Positions 1-9,120 of a stretch of DNA of 64,000 nt are shown one piece after another; positions within the stretch are counted from its first letter, which is position 1; each line of letters starts with the position of its first letter. This stretch comes from Saprospiraceae bacterium. Its GTDB lineage: Bacteria; Bacteroidota; Bacteroidia; Chitinophagales; Saprospiraceae. A model generated the notes under the pieces. That model made no database searches. It saw only the letters and a program-made list of their open reading frames with translations, and had not been told where the DNA came from. The position numbers were made by a program, and so were the translations under genes. The stretch lies in assembly GCA_029212405.1 (NCBI GenBank), contig JARGNR010000004.1:16993-80992 (forward strand), in the 5' to 3' direction.

Positions 1-15
1 TTATTTGGACAAGTG

Positions 16-46
16 TTGCACGGAATATAAAATAAGTATATCTTTG
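16..46 (+). promoter_or_regulatory. Bacteroidota-type promoter (TTG 16-18, N20, TATCTTTG 39-46)
   Basis: Match to TTTG/TAnnTTTG consensus upstream of a short ORF that is followed by a terminator. Confidence 0.5.
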
Positions 47-125
47 CACTACAAAATAATAAATTACACTAACAGCAATTATTTATATTTCACAGTATAA
101 AATATTGCAAACAAAAATTTTTACT

Positions 126-305
126 ATGATCAAGAATGCAATAAATAAGTTTGTAAAAGGGTCAACTAACAAATTCAAAATAACAGCTTTTGAAAAGAGG
201 ATGGCCATTAAGGAGAACGTGATGAACGAAACTCAAAGCAGAACATATAATCCAAGAAGTGCTAGAAATAGATCTTTAAAGGGAATTGTTTTCAATAGCA
301 AATAA
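126..305 (+). CDS. small basic protein of unknown function (59 aa; ATG start inside the 105..305 ORF)
   Basis: ORF flanked by its own promoter and terminator; the track start at 105 is a TTG. Confidence 0.5.
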   Translation: MIKNAINKFVKGSTNKFKITAFEKRMAIKENVMNETQSRTYNPRSARNRSLKGIVFNSK

Positions 306-331
306 TATACCTATTTCCCATAGAACATACT

Positions 332-362
332 ACCATCATGGAGTTTTCCATGGTGGTTTTTT
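332..362 (+). terminator. Rho-independent terminator
   Basis: ACCATCATGGA / TCCATGGTGGT hairpin followed by TTTTTT. Confidence 0.75.
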
Positions 363-379
363 AGTTTTACCAGAACACA

Positions 380-2053
380 TTAAAACTTTACTATCCGTTT
401 AGTAAGTATGTTTTTATTCTCGTTAGATGTTATCCTAATCACATATATACCTTGATTCAATGAGGAAAGGTCTATATCGTTTCTCAATTCACCTATTGTT
501 GTTGAGATGATTTGTTTGCCACTGGAAGAAAAGATGGTTAGATCCAATTGCAGAAAGGCATCATTTTGGATGGTTAAAAGATTAGAGCCCAAGACATAAT
601 TAATGGAAAACCCGTCTGGTACAAATTGATCTTCGGTTGAGGTGTCTTTGCATTTGTTGAATTCACTATCGCCTTCGATTAATTCCCCTGGTGATAAATC
701 TTTATTGATCAGTGCAGGATGTTCAGCAGCGTATTTATATGCTCTAAAATTAGAGTTGCTGGTTATGATAGCGCCTTGATTATTCGGACCATTATAATTA
801 ACTGGTGTGATGTATTCCCAAACAATATTATTATTACTGTCAATTTCAAATAATCGCCCAGTTCCACCTTCATTTATAAATACATTGCCATTGGGTAATT
901 GTTGAGCATTTGATAAATAGGTAGATACAAAATCAAATGGGTTTGGAGCCTCGTAAACTATTTCTGGTTGAATGGGATAGTAGTGCTGATTGTTCATTTT
1001 TTTATATTCCCCATTCTCAAAAATTGGTTCTATTAGTTCTACCGTGCTGTAATATCCTTGAGGTCGGTCATCTCCATTGTTGAAATACATTATTTTTCCA
1101 GCATTGGGCAATCCAGAAGGTATCCAGTAGTGGCCATGGGAGCCGTACATTTTTAGATTTGCAGAAGTACCTCTTTTGTAGGCTGCTGGATTTCCCCATC
1201 GAAACAAAAGTTCTCCTCCTTTACCACTGTTTCCTCCAGAAGAACCTTGAGCTTGTTGTGTAGTTGTACTATGGTCAATAATCCATAGCTCATTATTATT
1301 TCTGGAATTGACAAGTATTTGATCAAGTGCAGGATTGTAGTCTAATGCATTGCAATGCCACCAATCGTCATCATCCCATGCACCAGGCCCCAAATAATTA
1401 ATATCCACTTTTCCAATTTCATCCCTAACCACACCGAAATTGGATAATGATGGATTATAGTCCTGTACAAAATGATCTTGTAGATGCCACTCCCAAACTA
1501 TTTCATAATCTGAGCTTCCTATCGGTTTAATTTCCTGAATAAATTCTCCCCATAAATAAGGACTAGAAGCGTTATTGGGAACTCTACCATATGCAATTTG
1601 TTCACTTTGTGATATTCTTTCCCACCCTATGAATATAATATTTCCGTTAGGCATTAATACTGCATCATGATGTTGAATAAATTCAAATTCGTTAAAATCT
1701 GAAGACCAAATTGTATTGTTATTCCAATCTACTAATTCGATATTGCCGCCAGTACTAAGTTGAGAATATTGTGCACCTATTACCTTATTGGTTCGGAGCA
1801 TAAGGCCTGATTTTGTTAAATAACCACTAAGGCCTGGGCGGTTATTTCTATCCCAGGAATTGACAAGAAATCCACAATTGTCGATTAAGTAGGCATCTGA
1901 ATAATAAAAAGGCGAATAGAAGATATACCCATTATAAGTAGCAGACTTGTCATAAGTGGTGACACCCATAGTTTGTACCTGGCAGAATACATTTCCACTT
2001 GATAGAAATAGTAAGAAAATTATAAACGAGCTTTTTAATACATTGATTACCAT
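380..2053 (-). CDS. secreted aryl-sulfate sulfotransferase (ASST)-like beta-propeller protein with T9SS C-terminal sorting domain
   Basis: Signal peptide, ASST-like motifs (QHHDAVLMPNGNIIFIGWE, HGHYWIPSG), C-terminal 'LNQGIYVIRITSNENKNILTKRIVKF' typical of type A T9SS domains. Confidence 0.7.
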   Translation of the reverse strand: MVINVLKSSFIIFLLFLSSGNVFCQVQTMGVTTYDKSATYNGYIFYSPFYYSDAYLIDNCGFLVNSWDRNNRPGLSGYLTKSGLMLRTNKVIGAQYSQLSTGGNIELVDWNNNTIWSSDFNEFEFIQHHDAVLMPNGNIIFIGWERISQSEQIAYGRVPNNASSPYLWGEFIQEIKPIGSSDYEIVWEWHLQDHFVQDYNPSLSNFGVVRDEIGKVDINYLGPGAWDDDDWWHCNALDYNPALDQILVNSRNNNELWIIDHSTTTQQAQGSSGGNSGKGGELLFRWGNPAAYKRGTSANLKMYGSHGHYWIPSGLPNAGKIMYFNNGDDRPQGYYSTVELIEPIFENGEYKKMNNQHYYPIQPEIVYEAPNPFDFVSTYLSNAQQLPNGNVFINEGGTGRLFEIDSNNNIVWEYITPVNYNGPNNQGAIITSNSNFRAYKYAAEHPALINKDLSPGELIEGDSEFNKCKDTSTEDQFVPDGFSINYVLGSNLLTIQNDAFLQLDLTIFSSSGKQIISTTIGELRNDIDLSSLNQGIYVIRITSNENKNILTKRIVKF

Positions 2054-2298
2054 TGATGCCGAATTTGATTTGAGAAATGGTTTAAAACGTAATGGTATTT
2101 TCTGTGCATGTCTTCGACTAGTCTTGTTCTTTTTTGCACCTCAGCGCTAAAGTCATGTTCTTCAAAAATTGCTATACTTTAAAAACAAGCACATTCAAAT
2201 CAGTACAACCAACGTTTTTTAATCACTTCTAAATATAAACCAATAATTCATTTTAATAAGGCTAATTTTTGAGTTTCAATATTGAATAGACATCTTCA

Positions 2299-3336
2299 TT
2301 ATACTTTTTCATTGTAATCCGTGTTATCTCCATATTTTTTAGCAGCTTCAATCATTCTATATTTCATACGATTCCTCATTCGTTCAGGTTTCAACACTTC
2401 AATTTTTTCACCGAAACCAAGAATTAGTCGTTCAATTTCAAAATTATGATGCACATTTATTTGTATAATAATACTGTTGTCCTCAAATTTTTTGATCAAC
2501 TTTTGAGAGTGGTGAAATGGTTTAGTTAGTACGTATGGAGCATTTGATGGGTCAATCCAAAGGACAATTTCTAGAATTTGTTCGTCATTTAATACGGTTA
2601 CACCAAACGTGTTTTTATAGTAATCATCTGGGTTGAAGTTGTCTTTACTATATTCTTCTGACAAGGAATAGGAAATCTTCTGAATTCGATCTAAAGCAAA
2701 GTTCTGTATATTCTTTCTACCATTTACTTTACCAACAGCAAACCATCTGTTGTTGAATTCTTTCAAGATGTATGGAGTGAAATTGAATTCTGAAGGCCGA
2801 TCGGATTTGAAGGATTGATATTTAATTGAAAGGACTATTTTTTTCAGGATAGCTTGATAAATGACATCCAAATGTTCTAGCCCTTTTAATTCCTTATTGG
2901 TATCTAAATGAATAATTGAATCTTTGGAATTTTTTTCGCTGTAGACCTTATCTTCCAACTTTTGAAGGACTCCATTCAAATCCGAAAATAGGGAGAAATC
3001 TTTGAATTGTTTTAGCATTTCCACAGATTCCATGATGACTCCCATGTCTGTTTCAGTAATGGGAATGTTAGTAATAGAGTAATCTGCATCTTCGTAGGTA
3101 TAGTACTTTTTATCGTAGACTACAATAGGAGCATTATATCCTAGCTTATCGCTTCTCATTAATTGTAAGTCTAATTGGATGGTTCGTTTGCTTACATTTG
3201 TACTTTTACCTTCGTACTCATATAATGCATCGGAACATGCATCGATAAGAGAGTCCAATGTCCATTTTCGTTGACGATTTTGAAGACATTGATCAATTGT
3301 TCGATATCGAATAAGTGCATTTTTGTTGGTTGCCAT
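2299..3336 (-). CDS. WYL-domain helix-turn-helix transcriptional regulator
   Basis: N-terminal wHTH (IRYRTIDQCLQNRQRKWTLDSLIDACSDALYEYEG) and WYL-like core (LSIKYQSFKS...FTPYILKEFNNRWFAVGK); ATG at 3336 preferred over the ORF-track start. Confidence 0.8.
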   Translation of the reverse strand: MATNKNALIRYRTIDQCLQNRQRKWTLDSLIDACSDALYEYEGKSTNVSKRTIQLDLQLMRSDKLGYNAPIVVYDKKYYTYEDADYSITNIPITETDMGVIMESVEMLKQFKDFSLFSDLNGVLQKLEDKVYSEKNSKDSIIHLDTNKELKGLEHLDVIYQAILKKIVLSIKYQSFKSDRPSEFNFTPYILKEFNNRWFAVGKVNGRKNIQNFALDRIQKISYSLSEEYSKDNFNPDDYYKNTFGVTVLNDEQILEIVLWIDPSNAPYVLTKPFHHSQKLIKKFEDNSIIIQINVHHNFEIERLILGFGEKIEVLKPERMRNRMKYRMIEAAKKYGDNTDYNEKV

Positions 3337-3362
3337 AAGTATTTTATTTTGCACTTTAAATG

Positions 3363-4781
<1,419 letters not shown>

Positions 4782-4802
4782 ATTATAACTTTGCGTCAAC
4801 TT

Positions 4803-4910
4803 ATGAAAGTTACCAATATACATATGAGCGAACTGGGATTATTCCCGACGATAGATTTAAATCGAGAATACGATTTGAAAATGGATCGCTTATATCATCC
4901 TGTAGAGTAA
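4803..4910 (+). CDS. short ORF, 35 aa (MKVTNIHMSELGLFPTIDLNREYDLKMDRLYHPVE); candidate leader peptide downstream of rtcB
   Basis: ATG...TAA between rtcB stop and a terminator; 15/35 residues are D/E/H/L/P. Confidence 0.45.
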   Translation: MKVTNIHMSELGLFPTIDLNREYDLKMDRLYHPVE

Positions 4911-4942
4911 TATTTATTTGAAAATATACAATTCGAAAAAAG

Positions 4943-4973
4943 AGCGTCCAGATTAAATTTTGGGCGCTTTTTT
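4943..4973 (+). terminator. Rho-independent terminator after rtcB/short ORF 1
   Basis: AGCGTCCA...TGGGCGCT hairpin followed by TTTTTT. Confidence 0.75.
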
Positions 4974-5175
4974 AGTTTAGAAACAAATATAATTTAAAGA
5001 AAAACACAATTATTTTGAATAATTAGAAAGACATAAATATCGCACTTGAAAAGAATAACAATTGAGAGACAGACTGTTGTGAATTTTGACATATGCTGCT
5101 TAAGAGCGGCCATAAATACCAATGTCAATAAGCTACATAACTAATTGAAAATCAATTAATTAAATTATTTTTTCC

Positions 5176-5205
5176 TTGTGATTTTAAAAAATTTGTTTAC
5201 CTTTG
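5176..5205 (+). promoter_or_regulatory. Bacteroidota-type promoter (TTG 5176-5178, N19, TACCTTTG 5198-5205)
   Basis: Good consensus match upstream of short ORF 2. Confidence 0.65.
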
Positions 5206-5309
5206 CATTGTCAATTAATAAAAACAGAGAAAGACATATTAGTAAATAAAACCTGTTGCTTATTTAATTCACAATGAAAATCAATTAAAAAATATAAATA
5301 CCAGTTGTA

Positions 5310-5432
5310 ATGACATATTCAATTTCACATATCGAACTTTTATTAGACATCGAACCCCGTTTACCCGAACTGGATTGTGATCTGGAACATTTGGATGAGT
5401 ATTCATTACAAGAGATAGTAGATTGTATGTAA
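5310..5432 (+). CDS. short ORF, 40 aa (MTYSISHIELLLDIEPRLPELDCDLEHLDEYSLQEIVDCM); candidate leader peptide of a tRNA-array attenuator
   Basis: Promoter upstream, terminator downstream; 23/40 residues are Leu, Glu, Asp, Pro or His; no Lys/Asn/Gly/Ala/Phe. Confidence 0.6.
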   Translation: MTYSISHIELLLDIEPRLPELDCDLEHLDEYSLQEIVDCM

Positions 5433-5457
5433 ATATAAAAGTCATACGATAGATCTA

Positions 5458-5493
5458 AAAGCATCTCTTGATTCCAAAGAGGTGCTTTTTTTT
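5458..5493 (+). terminator. Terminator/attenuator between short ORF 2 and the tRNA array
   Basis: GCATCTCTT/AAGAGGTGC stem followed by TTTTTTTT; 5' arm complementary to CAAGAGAT at 5409-5416 inside short ORF 2. Confidence 0.8.
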
Positions 5494-5558
5494 GCTTTCA
5501 TTTTAAACATTCATTTAAAAGGATCATAATCCAAGGAGTATCAAATTGCTCCACATCC

Positions 5559-5631
5559 AGTATTGTAACTCAATGGCTAGAGTGCCCGACTGTCTCTCGG
5601 GGAGTTGCGGGTTCGAATCCCGTCAATACTG
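5559..5631 (+). tRNA. tRNA-Asp(GTC)-like, non-canonical (T37)
   Basis: Acceptor AGTATTG/CAATACT, D-arm ACTC/GAGT, anticodon arm CCCGA-CTGTCTC-TCGGG, T-arm with TTCGAAT; discriminator G. Confidence 0.75.
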
Positions 5632-5635
5632 CAAA

Positions 5636-5681
5636 GATTGAGAAAAATGCCTTGTTTTTTGCCAGCATTACTTTTTCAATC
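5636..5681 (+). other. Stem-loop in the spacer between tRNA-Asp and tRNA-Glu
   Basis: GATTGA..AAAAATGC pairs with GCATTac..TTTTTCAATC. Confidence 0.5.
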
Positions 5682-5685
5682 CTAC

Positions 5686-5757
5686 GCTCCGTTCGTATAA
5701 TGGTTAGTACACTTGGCTTTCTACCGAGTAATAAGGGTTCGATTCCCTTACGGAGTA
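5686..5757 (+). tRNA. tRNA-Glu(TTC)-like copy 1, T37
   Basis: Acceptor GCTCCGT/ACGGAGT, anticodon arm CTTGG-CTTTCTA-CCGAG, T-arm AAGGG-TTCGATT-CCCTT. Confidence 0.8.
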
Positions 5758-5770
5758 CAAAAATTTAAAT

Positions 5771-5842
5771 CTGAGAAGATAACGGTGGTTGTTTACTCGC
5801 TTTGGAAGCGAGAGGTCATAGGTTCAAATCCTATTTCTCAGA
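5771..5842 (+). tRNA. tRNA-Pro(TGG)-like, no T8/A14
   Basis: Acceptor CTGAGAA/TTCTCAG with C1-G72 and A73, anticodon arm CTCGC-TTTGGAA-GCGAG, T-arm ATAGG-TTCAAAT-CCTAT. Confidence 0.75.
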
Positions 5843-5847
5843 CTATT

Positions 5848-5919
5848 GCTCCGTTCGTATAATGGTTAGTATACTCGGCTTTCTACCGAGGGATGAGGGT
5901 TCGATTCCCTTACGGAGTA
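5848..5919 (+). tRNA. tRNA-Glu(TTC)-like copy 2, T37
   Basis: Near-identical to copy 1; anticodon arm CTCGG-CTTTCTA-CCGAG. Confidence 0.8.
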
Positions 5920-5925
5920 CAAAAT

Positions 5926-5999
5926 GCGGGGATGGCGGAAATGGCATACGCGTCCGATTTAGAATCGGGAATTTGAGGGTTCGACTCCCTCTCTCTGCA
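5926..5999 (+). tRNA. tRNA-Leu(TAG)-like with short (class I) variable loop
   Basis: Acceptor GCGGGGA/TCTCTGC, anticodon arm TCCGA-TTTAGAA-TCGGG, 5-nt variable region AATTT, T-arm GAGGG-TTCGACT-CCCTC. Confidence 0.75.
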
Positions 6000-6018
6000 C
6001 CTATCACGATAGATCTAG

Positions 6019-6092
6019 ATCCCACTAGCCCAATTGGCAGAGGCAAAGGATTTAAGCTCCTTACAGTCTGGGTTCGACTCCCAGGTGGGATA
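6019..6092 (+). tRNA. tRNA-Leu(TAA)-like with short (class I) variable loop
   Basis: Acceptor ATCCCAC/GTGGGAT, anticodon arm AAGGA-TTTAAGC-TCCTT, 5-nt variable region ACAGT, T-arm CTGGG-TTCGACT-CCCAG. Confidence 0.8.
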
Positions 6093-6108
6093 CAAGATTG
6101 TATCATAT

Positions 6109-6180
6109 GGTGTCTCTAGTTTAACTGGTAAAATACCTCAATGTGGATGAGGAGAACAGAGTTCGAGTCTCGGTGACACC
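6109..6180 (+). tRNA. tRNA-His(GTG)-like with defective T stem/acceptor mismatch
   Basis: GGTGTC/GACACC acceptor (including G-1), anticodon arm CCTCA-ATGTGGA-TGAGG, TTCGAGT loop; T-T mismatch and bulge in T stem. Confidence 0.7.
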
Positions 6181-6280
6181 CAAAATATTTGTAAAATAAC
6201 TCTGAGGATTTTCAGAGGTAGGTGAGAACGAGCAATTACTCACTGCCAATAAAGTGCGGAGATTTTCGTTATTAACTCGC

Positions 6281-6841
6281 TCAGTTTAATGTGTCGATGT
6301 AATCTACGATTTCCTCCGAAACTTGAATCACTTTGGCTTCAATTTGTTCTGCTAAAACGTTTAGATTATCAAAATCTGGATTTTCGATTATCGTGGTTTC
6401 AAAAATTGAATATTTAGGCATTTCAGTTTTGTCCTTATTCCACTTTGTGGTTTTCAACAAATTCCAATATTTTTTTTGAATAGGTATAGTAGTTCCAAGT
6501 AACCAAATTTCAAATCTCATTTCTATGTGATTTAATACAAATCCGAGTTTTAGTTTTTTGCTCTTTAAAATATCATTTGAATAGTAGAAATACGTATAGT
6601 CCATATATCCATGAAGAATTCCAGCAAATGAAAAATGACCAGAACAGCTCTTGATAAAATTCGTTCTTAACTTCATAACAAATTTCACTAATTCGTTGTA
6701 GGCTATTACTATGTCTCCTTTTCTAAGTTGTTCTTTATAAATCGAAACATATTTATTCAAATTTTCCATATCTGTTTTTATTAGATTTTTCAATTCAGGG
6801 TATAGCTCTCCTACTCTTATCATTTGGTTAAACGTATTCAC
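6281..6841 (-). CDS. hypothetical protein (186 aa)
   Basis: Long ORF without a recognised motif. Confidence 0.5.
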   Translation of the reverse strand: MNTFNQMIRVGELYPELKNLIKTDMENLNKYVSIYKEQLRKGDIVIAYNELVKFVMKLRTNFIKSCSGHFSFAGILHGYMDYTYFYYSNDILKSKKLKLGFVLNHIEMRFEIWLLGTTIPIQKKYWNLLKTTKWNKDKTEMPKYSIFETTIIENPDFDNLNVLAEQIEAKVIQVSEEIVDYIDTLN

Positions 6842-6855
6842 GAAGTTCTATTGGT

Positions 6856-7368
6856 TTATTCTTTCGAAGGTATCATATTAGAAGTGTCTACTGGAAAACT
6901 GTCGTATTTGTTATACAGCTTTAAAAATTTTTTAGGATTTATAGGATCTTCACTTATTGTTTCTAGCAACCCTTTAAAAAAACCTTCACGTTTTTCAGAA
7001 GGATTAAATATGAGTAAGAGTTGAACAGTTTGGTCAGTATTATTTCTGAAACCATGTGGAGTAAACCTGGGAACATAAGCAATTGTGCCGGGTTTAGCTT
7101 CTTGTATTTTGTCTCCAACTTCAATTGTAAGTGTACCCTTGATAACGATAAATGTTTCATCCATAAAACGATGATAATGTAATTTGGCCCCTATTGTTTT
7201 TGGGGGAAGTGTTATTTCATATATACCCATTTTATTATTGGATAATTCACTTGTCACCTTAAAGGTTACTAAGATACCATTTAATTGTAGGTGTTCACCT
7301 TCTTCGGGACCAATAATGGATGAATTGTCAACGAGTTCATCTTCAAAATAATTTGGTTCTTTTTTCAT
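6856..7368 (-). CDS. cupin-domain protein
   Basis: LPPKTIGAKLHYHRFMDETFIVIKGTLTIEVGDKIQEAKPGTIAYVPRFTPHGFRN cupin motifs. Confidence 0.8.
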   Translation of the reverse strand: MKKEPNYFEDELVDNSSIIGPEEGEHLQLNGILVTFKVTSELSNNKMGIYEITLPPKTIGAKLHYHRFMDETFIVIKGTLTIEVGDKIQEAKPGTIAYVPRFTPHGFRNNTDQTVQLLLIFNPSEKREGFFKGLLETISEDPINPKKFLKLYNKYDSFPVDTSNMIPSKE

Positions 7369-7583
7369 TGAATCTATTTTTAAAAATGTTTTGATCGGCA
7401 AGAAGTTATTGAGTCATTAAAAGAATTGAACCCTCCCCGATGTACTTTATTCACTCCTTTCGTACCATACTATTGTACTTATTAAATCTTGAAATATCTG
7501 GTTGATAGCTTCTTCTCTTTTAGTTTTAATGTTGTTATACAATCATACTCCTTTGTTTTTCTTTTGTTAGCACTTCTCATTAA

Positions 7584-8264
7584 TTACAATACTTTATTTT
7601 TTTTCAATAGTAGTCTTATACTTGCTAAATGAGAATAAAGGACAATAGGAACAATAACAGCAGGAAGCCAAACAAACGGAAAGTAGGTTACGCCGATATT
7701 AGGTTGATCGAATGCAAATTTCTGGATAGGGGTTTGAGCACATAATACTGCAATGATTAAAATGTTTATTAGCAAGCCCAAACAGAGGATATTCCAAATT
7801 AATAACCCTTTTCTTCCTATCCAATTTTTTACAAACACTGCATAATAAATAATAGGTGCAGAAAGTCCTGAAAGAACATCAAAGTTATATCCTTCGAAAG
7901 TCATTAAATCAGGAATATAACCCTCTACATACACATAGTACAATACGATTTCAACCGGGACTCTTATTGTATGAAGCAAGGTTAACCAGTTTAAATTTTG
8001 CTTGTCACTATATCTCTTACCCCTTTTGGTAAACAGGTGGAGGACAACGAATAGTATTCCTGGAAATAAGAGAAAAATAAATCTTGGTGGGTTAGTATTT
8101 AATACCCTATAAAACCCAAAGTACCCTAAGACACCCACAATACAAGTCCAAATGAGGATACCTGCGAGCGTATTTTTACTATTATAGGATTTATAAAAAA
8201 ACCATAAAGTGAGGATTGTTGTAAGAACAAAAAAAATCGTAAGTGGAATAGAAATTTCAGTCAT
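7584..8264 (-). CDS. integral membrane protein of unknown function
   Basis: Multiple hydrophobic segments. Confidence 0.55.
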   Translation of the reverse strand: MTEISIPLTIFFVLTTILTLWFFYKSYNSKNTLAGILIWTCIVGVLGYFGFYRVLNTNPPRFIFLLFPGILFVVLHLFTKRGKRYSDKQNLNWLTLLHTIRVPVEIVLYYVYVEGYIPDLMTFEGYNFDVLSGLSAPIIYYAVFVKNWIGRKGLLIWNILCLGLLINILIIAVLCAQTPIQKFAFDQPNIGVTYFPFVWLPAVIVPIVLYSHLASIRLLLKKNKVL

Positions 8265-8338
8265 TTGATACAAATTTTGATACAAAAGTGAACCTTAAAA
8301 ATTTAAATTCACTAGACAAAAGTGAAGAAATAACAATT

Positions 8339-8914
8339 CTATATGTTTTTTCGTAACCTACTTAATGTTCTATCAGTTACACCTAAATAGGATGCAATAT
8401 ATTTTAGTGGAGAGTATTTGAATATTTGGGTGTTTGAATTTAAAAGATTTTGGTATCGTTCCAAAGCAGTTTGTTTAATCATTCCATAATTTCTTTGTTG
8501 AGAAGCAATAAATTTTTTTACCAAAATGGCTCTGCCAAAGTCACGAAAAGCTGGCTTATTATGAAAAAGAGTATTTAACTCGTCATAGGATATTTTATAT
8601 CCTTTACAGTTTGTAATTGCTTGGATATTTGCTTCAGATCGAACACGATTAAAGAAGGAAGTAATTTCAAATACAATACTATTGTCTGTAAAAAAGTCTA
8701 TTGTAACTTCTTCTCCATTCAAATCATAAAGAAAAGTTCTCATAAGACCACTTTCGAGATAAAGGTATTGGTCATTCACTTGATTTTGTTTGAGTAAAAA
8801 TTCCTTTTCATTAATTTCAATAGGATGAAAAGAGTTTGAGATTTCTTGGGCATCACCTTTTGAAATTTTGGCGACTTTCATTATAAAGTTTGTTAATGAT
8901 TCTCTATTTTCCAT
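8339..8914 (-). CDS. Crp/Fnr-family cyclic-nucleotide-binding-type regulator
   Basis: cNMP-like N-terminus and C-terminal HTH (PLKYIASYLGVTDRTLSRLRK). Confidence 0.8.
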   Translation of the reverse strand: MENRESLTNFIMKVAKISKGDAQEISNSFHPIEINEKEFLLKQNQVNDQYLYLESGLMRTFLYDLNGEEVTIDFFTDNSIVFEITSFFNRVRSEANIQAITNCKGYKISYDELNTLFHNKPAFRDFGRAILVKKFIASQQRNYGMIKQTALERYQNLLNSNTQIFKYSPLKYIASYLGVTDRTLSRLRKNI

Positions 8915-9120
8915 TTGTTTTTCTAATCATTTTTTGGAATCGAAACAATACATGTTATTTGGATAAGCTTTTTATATAAATCGTTGAAATTTATGGTGTC
9001 AATGCAATTATTTTTGTCAATCAAAATGGTTGGGTTAAATAATGAATGAAGAAACGGAATCAAAGTATATTATTTTTTTGATAAAATTCAGATGGTTAAT
9101 GAATCTATATGAAGTAAAAC

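Noticed and set aside
2120-2140. Recurring TTTTGCACCTC motif (around 2133 and 11100)
   Set aside because: Only two imperfectly matched contexts; likely chance or generic Bacteroidota leader sequence.
5146-5288. Short direct repeats TGAAAATCAATTAA flanking the short ORF 2 promoter (5146-5159, 5275-5288) and ACGATAGATCTA (5446-5457, 6006-6017)
   Set aside because: Short and AT-rich; could occur by chance and no functional context is evident.
5802-6119. ORFs 5802..6119 (+) and 5843..6106 (-)
   Set aside because: They lie entirely over the tRNA genes and are spurious translations of tRNA sequence.
5559-6180. tRNA array as a phage or integrative-element remnant
   Set aside because: No integrase, transposase, phage structural gene or att-like repeat is visible nearby; not excluded, but unsupported by this window.
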